The notes under the pieces are model-generated. The model was not told where the DNA came from, did no database searches, and worked only from the letters and a program-made list of their open reading frames with translations. From NCBI GenBank assembly GCA_001662425.1, contig BDDC01001299.1, forward strand, positions 1 through 29,119: DNA of 29,119 bases. Reading direction: 5' to 3'. Below, piece by piece: positions 21,357 through 29,119 of the stretch; within the stretch, counting starts at the first letter, position 1; each line of letters opens with the position of its first letter. This DNA comes from Chlamydomonas sphaeroides. Taxonomy: Eukaryota; Chlorophyta; Chlorophyceae; Chlamydomonadales; Chlamydomonadaceae. A program made the translations under genes and the position numbers.

Positions 21357-22294
21357 GCATGCGTGGCGGCCGGCCGCCGGCCGACGATGGACACCGCACA
21401 AGCAGGCAGAGCCCCAATCAAGCAGCCCGAGGAGCTAGAAGCGAGCTGGCTGCGTGCGCTGCGCGCTGTATGGTCTGATGGACTTTGAAGGGCCTTGTGC
21501 CATGTATCAGGAGCTGGCCTGGCAGCGACGCTGCTGCGCTGGCGATCAAGTATGTGAGGCGATGTGGCATCAGTGGTTGCCCAGGACATAGCGGCGGGCG
21601 CGGGCGCATGTGCTGCTGGCTTCGCAGCTAGCAGCTGGCAGGGGCGACGGCGGCGCGTACAAGGGCATAGATAGGGGCACTGCAATTGTACATACTGTTC
21701 ACGCACCATGCTGGGCAGACGCGCGTTCTGTGCAGGGCGAAAGGCGGGGTGCCCTCTGCGCAACGCACACGTATGCCACCCAGCCATCGGCCGCCTGACG
21801 ACAGCAGGGCACGTGATGAATAGCGTGGCGGTGCGGCGCTTTGGCACGGGAGTTCTGACAGCGACTTACGGGTGGGGGCCGCGGCATAATCGCGGCAGCG
21901 GCCTGCATTTGGGCTGCTTGGCCTCGGCGGTACATATCTGCCTGGCAAGCAAATCATGACAATGGAACCTTCGCGCATAACAATCAGTGCCTGCGCGCGG
22001 GTGGCGCATATCTAGCTGTCATGAGCGACGGGGCAGTGCTCCCAACATTGCGCAGGACGACGATACAGGCCCGCGCGCTGGGTTGGGTGCAGATGCTCGG
22101 GCACGAGACACAATGCTGCCTTTGCGCACGCGCCTCGCTCTGTTGATGACTTGCAATGTTTGGAGCCTTGATACCCGGGAGTCCTGGAGAGCCGTCTTGC
22201 TTGCCAGGGAAGCGTAGTGATCTGTGGGCGTTTTGTCCGTCAAGGCAGGGCCCTTGTCTCAGCAGTTAGCCAGGGCTCGTACCTTGCCCGCTGC

Positions 22295-22484
22295 GAAGTC
22301 ACCCGGGGCGGGTGACTTCCCCTCGCCTTGCGGCTGGGAAGTCACCCGAGATCACGCCAAAGATGGTTGCGCCTAGCAAAATTCGGTACTCCAAGTGACT
22401 TCGCTAGCCTTCGGCCGCCTGAGGTCACCCAGCGCGTGTGACTTCAGTCCCACATGGCCAACACATCGGGTGAGTTGGGTGACC
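22295..22484. promoter_or_regulatory. Cluster of seven GAAGTCACCC / GGGTGACTTC motifs forming inverted pairs
   Basis: Forward copies start at 22295, 22338 and 22421 (one mismatch). Reverse copies start at 22310, 22394 (partial), 22436 (partial) and 22477 (partial). The first pair is a perfect 10-bp stem around a 5-base loop (GGGGC), and the 22421/22436 pair can also fold. The alternation suggests either repeated binding sites for a dimeric factor or serial insertion of a small palindromic repeat. It lies about 450-630 bases upstream of the second Kazal paralogue's start codon. The function is unknown. Confidence 0.45.
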
Positions 22485-22636
22485 TGGGTAACTAAGATAC
22501 GAGCCTCGACTGGCAGTTACCCTCCCATGACTTCCACGCTGGTCATGAATAATAAGGGACCTTGCCACAGCGTGCCGCATATTCTTTATGGTGTGTTGCT
22601 GGGTTGTACCTGCATCCTTCTTTGTAAGGTGCCATC

Positions 22637-22838
22637 GCTCGTTTGCCGCGGCGCTCGTCAGGCGACACGGAATGTCACGGTAAGTGCCGTACCACCTAAA
22701 ACATGAACAGACCAAGCGGCAAAATGTACCCTCTAACATTGCTCGTTTGCCGCGGCGCTCGTCAGGCGACACGGATTGTCACGGTAAGTGCCGTACCCTC
22801 TAAAACACGAACAGACCAAGCGGCAAAATGTACCCATG
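22637..22838. repeat. 104-bp direct tandem duplication
   Basis: Unit 1 (22637-22740) and unit 2 (22741 to about 22838) both start GCTCGTTTGCCGCGGCGCTC and contain AGACCAAGCGGCAAAATGTACC. They differ at only a few positions. The duplication ends about 90 bases before the start codon of the second small Kazal gene, so it may lie in its promoter or leader. Confidence 0.9.
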
Positions 22839-22928
22839 GACTAAGTACCACCCGTTGCCAGAGGCACAATATCACTACACCGTTGTGCTGCACTTTTCTG
22901 TGTTGACGACCAGCTGCTGCATGCAACA

Positions 22929-25336
22929 ATGGCGCGCAGCTCTCCAACCCCGCCGGCCTTCATCATTGCACCCGCACTCGCCGTCGGACTGCTTATACTT
23001 GCAGGTGCGCCTCGGCATAGCAGGCAAGCGCGACCACATTGAGGTTTCTCCAAGCATACATCAGCAGCGCTGCAATCAGCGCTTGCAGGCAACCTCAGTC
23101 GCCCTAACGGGTCGCATTCTATCTGGGGCTTGCAAATGGAATTTCAGCTTCGTGCTGCTTGGTCCTGGCTTGCAACGTGCACAAAAGTCGATTGGGCAAC
23201 GGTTTCACCGACGCGTCGCTTCAAAGCTTGCGCCCGAGCGGATGGGCGAAGTAAACATAGCGCACTCAGAAACAGCAATTCATCGGACGAGCTGTGATGC
23301 CCGTGACATGCCGCTTCGCGAGCACCTTTCCCGTTTCGCTGAAACCCTACCCGACACTCCCCGGCTTGCTGGCCCGCAGGCGGTGCCGCAGCGGACCGCC
23401 AGCTGCTGAAGGCGAGGGACTCCGGCTGCTTCTGCCCAAGCATCTACAACCCCGTTTGCGGTGACGATGGCAAGGCAAGGCGTGCGTGCCCTCTTACTGT
23501 AGAACCACCGCGAAGTCAGTGGAGGGTACCTGAGGCAACCGCCATTACTGGCAGCCCAGGGACTCTAAGACTAGACCGGTTAGCTTGTGAACGTAGGAGG
23601 AAATATGTAGTCCAAGGGCAGCGTGAATTCCTGCGCGGTTAGTCGGGACGACGCGGGATTGCCAACAGCGCCGAATTGCGTGCGAACGCACCTGACCAGG
23701 GTGTAGAGGGATGCAGTAGTACACTAGGCAAGCTGCGCTGGCTAATCCAGCACTGCCGCTGGCGTGGGAACGGGCCCATCCCAGCCCCGCGCACGAGAGG
23801 GAGCGAACCTGCTGTACGTAGAGCGACAGAGCGAAGCGGCAGCTTGGCCAGTCCGCCTTCAAGCCGTTGCAGCAGCGTTGCACAGCGCAGGCCGGTATGG
23901 TTGTGGAAAACTAAAGCGAAGCCAGGGGTACAAGCCTGCCAAAACGAGGATTCACTATATCCGGTATCCTGCGTAGAGGGGCGACGGCACAGCAGACAGA
24001 GGCGAGCAGGCCGCAGGGCCAAAAGAGGAGCAAATGCAGCGGCGGCGACTCACCTGGCGCATAACAGCGCGTTACACAATGCTGACCCGAACAAGGGACA
24101 TGGCTGCTGCTGGCTAGTGCGCAGAACGGTCCCGCCCACCCCAAACGCGACGGGATGCGAACCTGTGAATTGGAGGAGGCAAAGGACACGCGCGGCGACG
24201 GAGCCCAACGAAACCGAAGGGGCTGCAGCCCAACCGAAGAGGCGGCAAATAAAAAGACCCTGCAAGGCAGGCGCCCCGAGCAGCGCGGTAGAGGGGTGGA
24301 GCAGGGCGCTCCCCGCAATTCGAGGCCCCGGGCGACAGACAGAGCAGCACCCTGGCCAGGCACGGTCTGGGGCGTCGCCACAAGCTGATGAGGCAGACAC
24401 GCGAAACACCAGCACAGAAACGCTGGGCCGCCAGCCCGCAACACGGAGCGAGCCCTAAAGAAAAGAAAACAAAGGCCCACGCCTCACGCAGAAGACGGAA
24501 AGTAAAACGGGACAAGCGCCCAGAGCGACGCCCTCCTGCCGAGCCCCATGTAGCGCCGCTGTGCCGCTTTCCCGCACCAGGCCGCCAGGCCCCAAGACTA
24601 CGTCGTCGTGTCGCACTACTCCTCTGGCATGGCCCGCCGGCGACTCTCCACCCTGCCTACCCTACTAGCTAGCTTGAAAATTTGTGCCGTGTGCGATGCC
24701 ACCCGCCGCCGCGACCCCGCAGACCTACTCCAACGCCTGCGCTGCGCGCTGCCGGGGCGCGGCGGTCGCAGCCGACGGCGAGTGCCCCGTGCGGCCGCCG
24801 GTGGAGGCCGGCCGGCGGGTCAGCGACTGCAGGTGCCCCAAAAAGGTTACGCTGGTGTGCAGGTGTGTGACTTGGCTGGACCAGGGGGTGGGCGGGGCCA
24901 CATATATGTATAGCTGCGGCGGCGCTGCATGCCGGCGCACACGCACCCGACGACAGCAGTGGCAGTGGCATGCTGCCTGCTGCCTGCCACAACGCACAAC
25001 CTGCTCGGCCGCGGCGACAATCAACGCATGACGGGGCCAGGAAGGGACACGCTCCGCCTTGCTTCGTGACTGTTGCGCAGCCTTCGTTACAGTAGCAGGG
25101 GGCCAGGATGCCCGCCGCGCCCCGCCTCCTCAGCTCCCGTCCTCCCTCGACCTGCTGTGTCACCTGCGCAGCAGCGCTTACGCTCCTTGCCGCAGACCGT
25201 GCACCCTGCCGTGCCCTGCCGTGCCCCGCCCTGCGCCCACAGCACCCGGGGCGTCACGTACACCAACGCCTGCGCCATGGAGTGTGACGGCGCCTCGCTG
25301 CAGCACCAGGGCGCCTGCACCGACCCATGTGCGTGA
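22929..25336 (+). CDS. Small secreted two-Kazal protein (paralogue 2 of tandem array)
   Basis: Exons 22929-23004, 23380-23474, 24723-24862 and 25243-25336 give 134 residues. The signal peptide is hydrophobic (FIIAPALAVGLLILA core). Kazal 1 begins CFCPSIYNPVCGDDGK and continues TYSNAC after the intron. Kazal 2 begins CRCPKKVTLVC and ends in GACTDPCA before the stop. The predicted P1 residues are Ser and Lys. Intron positions match paralogue 1, but intron 2 starts with GC (AAG|GCAAGG) instead of GT and is 1,248 bases long because it carries a repeat copy. The linker between the domains (PVRPPVEAGRRVSD) differs from the SEANGKKFSQ type of the other two. The third Kazal domain of paralogue 1 is missing. 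The sequence at the old donor (T|GTGCGT) reads through to TGA. If that donor is still spliced, an exon at 25746-25897 would replace the last few residues with a different tail (182 residues in total). Confidence 0.78.
23513..23903 (+). repeat. Dispersed repeat family, copy B, inside a Kazal-gene intron
   Basis: This is the second copy of the element at 18622-18985, in the same orientation and about 391 bases long with small insertions. It lies in intron 2 of the second small Kazal gene, 38 bases after the GC donor. The corresponding introns in the sister genes are 170 bases (paralogue 1) and 133 bases (paralogue 3), so this insertion and the sequence after it account for most of the 1,248-base length. 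Confidence 0.75.
23904..24722. other. Remainder of the expanded intron, of uncertain origin
   Basis: About 0.8 kb of intron sequence after repeat copy B has no counterpart in the sister genes. It is open in several frames (a 260-residue plus-strand frame begins at 23676), but there is no domain, and the frame overlaps the repeat, so it is not treated as a gene. Short stretches recall tRNA promoter boxes (TGGCGCATAAC at 24055 on plus; GGTTCGCATCCC at about 24150 on minus) but in opposite orientations. It may be a second, unclassified mobile element. Confidence 0.35.
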
Positions 25337-25745
25337 GGCCGTGTAGCAGTGAACTCGTGAAAGGTATCCCAAGGATGCCTATGTAGCCGCCGCCCATAGC
25401 CTATAATGGGTATCTCCCACAGGCCGCCGCTCGCGGACTGGCGTTCATCCACACGACAACGGGGCTCGGGCCTGTGCTCGTGGTCGCTTCGGCGCCTGCG
25501 TTCACTGCGCTCGACCCACGCTCTGGCCCTCGCGACATCCATCCTTCGATAATAATTGCTGTGCAGCTCGCTGCCGATCCAGGCCCCCAAAGCCCCCCCC
25601 CACCGGCCAGACATGCGTGCATGGTGTTTGCAATACTGCGTGCCTCATGTAGCACATGAGCGATGTACATCGCTGCCAGCCTGCTTGACGAGAAGACACT
25701 GGCTGGATAACACCCGCCTGCCCCGTCACGTGCGTGCCACCGCAG

Positions 25746-25897
25746 GTGCCGAGCAGCGGAAGTCCTCAGGCCCCAGCACGCCCCCCTGCACGGCGCTTCC
25801 GCCGGCGCCCTTCGGCGCCCGCATCGTGAACCGCTACCTCACTGCGCGCGCGCTGCTGCGCGGCTCGGCGGATCCACACCTGGATGCGGCGGCGTGA
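25746..25897 (+). CDS. Possible alternative last exon of Kazal paralogue 2
   Basis: Follows a CACCGCAG acceptor and is in phase with a donor at 25329 (T|GTGCGT), the position where paralogue 1 splices to its third Kazal exon. It would add 50 residues starting CAEQRKSSGPST and ending HLDAAA, with two cysteines and no Kazal pattern, to a TGA at 25895. The frame stays open and proline-containing, but there is no homology to support it. Confidence 0.3.
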
Positions 25898-26265
25898 GGT
25901 GCCTGGTGGCGGGATGGAGCGCTGGCCCGCTCGTGGTGAGCAAGCGCATGAGCGAGGGCGAGGTCGCGACAGGCGGTGCGCAGCCAGGGCCGCGGGATGA
26001 GCGGCCGGCCGGTCCTCCGACCAGAGGCCAGGGCGGGCGGGACTGCAGTCGTTTGCATGCCGTGCGTGGCAGGACGCCGCACGCCGCACCCAGGAGGACC
26101 TCCATGCATGCCGCGCCTATGCATGTATGCACGTGCCTGCTGCTGGTACGGCACGCAACAGGCTCACATCGACGCTGGCGCACAGGATGTTGCTGGATGG
26201 CCCTTGCGCGCACTCTTGCATGCCCATGCCGCCCTGGGTGCCTGGCGCCTACCTCCCGCGCTAGC

Positions 26266-26333
26266 CATGACAGGAGCCCTGACATGACAGGAGCCCTGAC
26301 ATGATAGGAGCCCTGACATGATAGGAGCCCTGG
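26266..26333. repeat. 17-bp minisatellite, four copies
   Basis: Four perfect or near-perfect tandem copies of CATGA(C/T)AGGAGCCCTGA. The first two carry C and the last two carry T at the sixth base, so the array grew in two steps. Confidence 0.9.
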
Positions 26334-27908
26334 ATGGGACCTGCTGCTGCGGTGCGTGGACTTAGTTGGGCGTGCAGCATGGAAAGGGCCGTGCGCGCGG
26401 GGCCATGCCTGCTGAAGCTGGGGCGCGGTCTGTTGTGAGTGGGGGGCGGGATGGGGCTGCGCAGTTGCACACATGTCGGCGTTATATTAGGCAGGGGCAC
26501 CAGCTGGCCGAGTTTCAACGACAGGCATATGCCTTATGTATAGCGGGTTGCCCTTTGGCCTCTATACCGGTATGCGCGTGCGCAATTTCAAGATGGCGCA
26601 CTGAGTTTTGTTATATCATTTGTCGGTGCTGCCGTGCGTGTGCTGCTGGCTGGCTGTGCTGGCCTGCCGGTCGGCCAGGGCCACCCGCTGCGAGTGGATG
26701 GCAGCTATGGCAGCATGCATGTATGTGCCTGTCGAGGGCTGCGTCAGCGGGATGCGTTCACTGCGTAGGGCGACGGGGCGATCATTGTGCTGGCTCGTGC
26801 ATGAGGCCGCGTGGTATGGGCTGGATGGACGACTCGCGCTACTGCCAGTAGGGCGCTATGCACTCCCATCCCTCTGTGTATGTGCACAGGCGTGTGGCAT
26901 TAATCAAAGGACCGATTGGACCTTTGGACGCATCTGTCTGCAGCACGGTGGCGGGGATTGGTTTTGTCGGGGGAAAGGGGTGTGAGGCTTTCCATTAGTA
27001 ACCAGCGTGGAAGCCAGAAGGGTGTGTCGTCGCGTCCGCTAGAAACGCGTTGCCACCACCTGCCAGAGCAGCGGCGTGCCTTCATGCATGTAACGCGGAT
27101 CGAGGCTGCGTACTGGGACGGAACGGCGCAGGACATGGACGGGAGCGGCAGAATGCCGAGAGGGGTTGATGGTGGTGGAGGGGCAAACCGCTGGCACCGT
27201 GTTGCCTTCGCGTACGTACTTTTGCTTTTGTGGCACGCGCAAGCTTTATTTCGCCGCGGCTTTCGCTCGACATTACACTACAGGACACTGCACACGTACC
27301 GTACCATCTCCTTGCGCTTTTGCAAGCAAATTTGGGGAAGGGAGATTACAGGTGAGCAAGGGGCCGCAGCGGGTACACGACAGCGGGAGGCAACGCTCCC
27401 TTGGCCCCTTAACGCACGAACACCAAGCGGCAAGCCCCAGGCGGCGACAAATTAGCCAGCTGGAAGCCAAGGTTCGTGCCTGGGCGGGGCCCAGGTGCTC
27501 AACGGGGCCGTAGACGCGCGTGTTCGCAATATGATATTCGCAGGCGCACGTGTTCGTTACGCACACAGGCACATACATCAGGTACGCCCCTGACGCACAC
27601 GAGGTCACTAACGTACGTCTGTGACACTAGCGGGCGACCTACTTGATACTGTGCAGCAGTATGATAGCTTAAGCGGCAGTGAGCAACGTAGAGGGGCCGG
27701 GTCAACTGACGTCGTCGCGAAGTAGTGAAGGCCGTACACGGCTGCTAGAACTCAACCGCACAGGGGATATCCTAGTTGACAATTCTGCCCAGGCGGCGGC
27801 TGATACGCTACCACGCACAATGCGCGTTGCATAAATCCAAGGCGCACGCGCACAACTTACCACGTTCGTTGCGCCGCCGTACGTGCATGCGTAGTAATTC
27901 AATCCAGG

Positions 27909-28788
27909 ATGGCGACAGTGCGCAGCAGTCCTGCTGCCCTGGCCGCACATGTCGTGGCGCTGACGATGCTCGTTCTTGCCGGTAAGGCTCATAGCGGTGG
28001 CATCGTACAGCCGCTTTGTGAGCATTCGCTCTGTGCGTGCATCTCCGTCCGTGCATGCGCACGCGTGCGTGCGCTCAGGGCGGGGTGCTTGCGCTACTCC
28101 GACGACACCATGCTTGGCATCCTCGCTATGTACATATTACGCGCTGTGCTTAGGCTAGGGCCGCGGAGCCCTTTCGCGGTCTGTCCCACGACAGCTAGTG
28201 CGCCGATGCCGCCGGCTTTGAAGGCATCGCCGCCACCCTACCTGCACTGGCGCCCTTGTCCGGTGGCCCACATACAAGCCGCGCGTACAAAACTAGTGCG
28301 ATAGGATGAGGTCTCGGACACCATGCGCGCGTACGTATCCATTACATAACCCGATGGCCCCGCCCTCGCCTCGCCCGTGCGTGCCATAACACGCATCGTG
28401 CGTAATGAACCCAACCGCACACTTGCTTGCAGGCGGCGTCGCCGCGGAGCGCAAGCTGCTGCAGAGCGACTACTGCGGTGTGCAGTGCACAGCGCTGTAT
28501 GACGCCGTCTGCGGCGCCGACGGCAAGGTGCGCGTCGCAGGAAATGTAGCTCCATCCGCCCGCCCCTCCGTCTTGTTCCGTGCGTGCGCCCCCCTCCCGC
28601 CGCTGCGCCCACCCTTGCTTGACCTGCTCGACGCCGTACCGCACCCCAAACGCCCCGCAGACCTACCCCAACGCCTGCATCGCCCGCTGCCAGCGCGTGG
28701 GCGTGGTGTACCGCGGCGAGTGCTCCGACGCCAACGGCAAGAAGTTCAGCGCTTGCAAGTGCCCCAAGAACGAGGCGCCAGTCTGCAG
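27909..28788 (+). CDS. Small secreted Kazal protein (paralogue 3 of tandem array, 3' partial)
   Basis: Exons 27909-27981, 28433-28527 and 28661-28788. The last ends in phase 2 at a GTAGGT donor, and the gene runs past the window end. The visible part encodes 98 residues. The signal peptide (HVVALTMLVLAGGVAA) is followed by ERKLLQ, as in paralogue 1. Kazal 1 begins CGVQCTALYDAVCGADGK and continues TYPNAC. The linker SDANGKKFSA and the start of Kazal 2 (CKCPKNEAPVC) follow. The predicted P1 residues are Ala and Lys. Exon 3 is exactly 128 bases, the same as in paralogue 1, and about 85-90% alike by eye. All three intron phases (1, 0, 2) match the other paralogues. At least one more exon, starting with the DG-x-x-Y half of Kazal 2, should lie just outside the window. 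Confidence 0.87.
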
Positions 28789-29078
28789 GTAGGTGCGGCT
28801 AGGCTGTGGCCAAGTAATCCGCTGGCGCTGGGTCCACGTGTGATTCGGAGCATTGTACACACCGAGCGAGCGAGGAATGCAAGTTTGCTAGCTAGCTAGC
28901 AAGGCGGCCACAGCGCTAGCTAGCCGCCCCGAACGCACAACCCTGCCCTCGAGCAGGTCCTGGTGCCCAGGGGAACAATGACGACGTGGGGCTGTGGTCT
29001 GCCCCCGCGTGCGTACCTCTGCCCCTGCCTGCCCTACCGCGCGCCCTACGCAAGCAACCAATGATGGTCGCGCCGGCC

Positions 29079-29119
29079 CACCCGCCCACCCGCCCGCCCG
29101 CCCGCCCGCCCGCCCGCCT
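29079..29119. repeat. (CCCG)n microsatellite at the window end
   Basis: A CCCG/CCCA tetranucleotide run lies in the third intron of Kazal paralogue 3, continuing to the last base of the window. It may be a sequencing or assembly boundary. Confidence 0.8.

Larger units (their letters stand above)
21357..22928. other. Intergenic region between Kazal paralogues 1 and 2
   Basis: No coding exon could be supported in these 1,572 bases. They contain a cluster of inverted GAAGTCACCC motifs (22295-22484) and a 104-base tandem duplication (22637-22838), described separately. No TGTAA follows the paralogue 1 stop within 1.2 kb, so its polyadenylation site is unclear. Confidence 0.5.
25337..27908. other. 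Long intergenic region between Kazal paralogues 2 and 3
   Basis: In 2,572 bases, only the possible last exon at 25746-25897 and a 17-base minisatellite at 26266-26333 stand out. Open frames are short, lack motifs and overlap on both strands. The stretch is less GC-rich and less open after about 26500. A TGTAA is present at about 27089 but is too far away to assign. Confidence 0.45.

Noticed and set aside
22637..22838. Possible CRISPR-like repeat array
   Set aside because: Only two long adjacent copies with no spacers; a simple tandem duplication in a eukaryotic genome.
24052..24165. tRNA-like A-box and B-box sequences
   Set aside because: The two boxes are on opposite strands and no cloverleaf can be drawn, so neither a tRNA nor a tRNA-derived SINE could be supported.
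23676..24458. 260-residue plus-strand open frame
   Set aside because: Starts inside dispersed repeat copy B, has no recognisable domain, and lies in an intron whose flanking exons join perfectly.

Overview
The window looks like nuclear DNA from a green alga, most likely volvocine (Chlamydomonas/Volvox-type). It is very GC-rich, and its genes are broken into many short exons with GTGAGT/GTGCGT-type donors and (C/T)GCAG acceptors. TGTAA, the usual polyadenylation signal of these algae, follows several genes. Two secreted proteins share the locus with hydroxyproline-type Ser-Pro-rich linkers. The species cannot be named from the sequence. All gene models below were spliced by hand, and every junction was checked for reading phase.

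Layout, left to right: (1) the 3' part of a Kazal-domain protein gene (+, 50-927); (2) an organellar ribosomal protein uS15 gene (-, 4067-1488, seven exons), convergent with gene 1; (3) a GDT1/TMEM165 (UPF0016) cation/proton antiporter gene (+, 4348-6133, six exons), head to head with uS15; (4) a carbonyl-reductase-like short-chain dehydrogenase gene (+, 7380-10396, ten exons); (5) a secreted seven-Kazal protein with two proline-rich linkers (+, 11052-14418, eleven exons); (6) a secreted protein with three tandem copies of an eight-cysteine module that I do not recognise with confidence (+, 16177-17650, five exons); (7-9) three paralogous small secreted Kazal proteins in a head-to-tail array (+, 19241-21356, 22929-25336 and 27909 to beyond the window end).

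Genes 2-4 are housekeeping: organelle translation, Mn/Ca transport in the secretory pathway, and carbonyl reduction. The rest is an accessory cluster of secreted, disulfide-rich proteins. Five of the six carry Kazal serine-protease-inhibitor domains, 17 recognisable domains in total, with varied predicted P1 residues. Every complete gene of this group has its signal peptide on a first exon that ends in a phase-1 intron, and many modules are bounded by phase-1 (Kazal) or phase-2 (eight-Cys) introns, the arrangement expected from exon duplication and shuffling. A reasonable inference is an extracellular protease-inhibitor arsenal, for defence or for wall and matrix turnover, but nothing in the sequence proves the target.

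The accessory half also carries repeats: a dispersed element of about 0.37 kb in two copies (one inside a Kazal-gene intron), a 104-bp tandem duplication, a cluster of inverted GAAGTCACCC motifs, and several mini- and microsatellites. No tRNA, rRNA, CRISPR array or bacterial-type operon was found.
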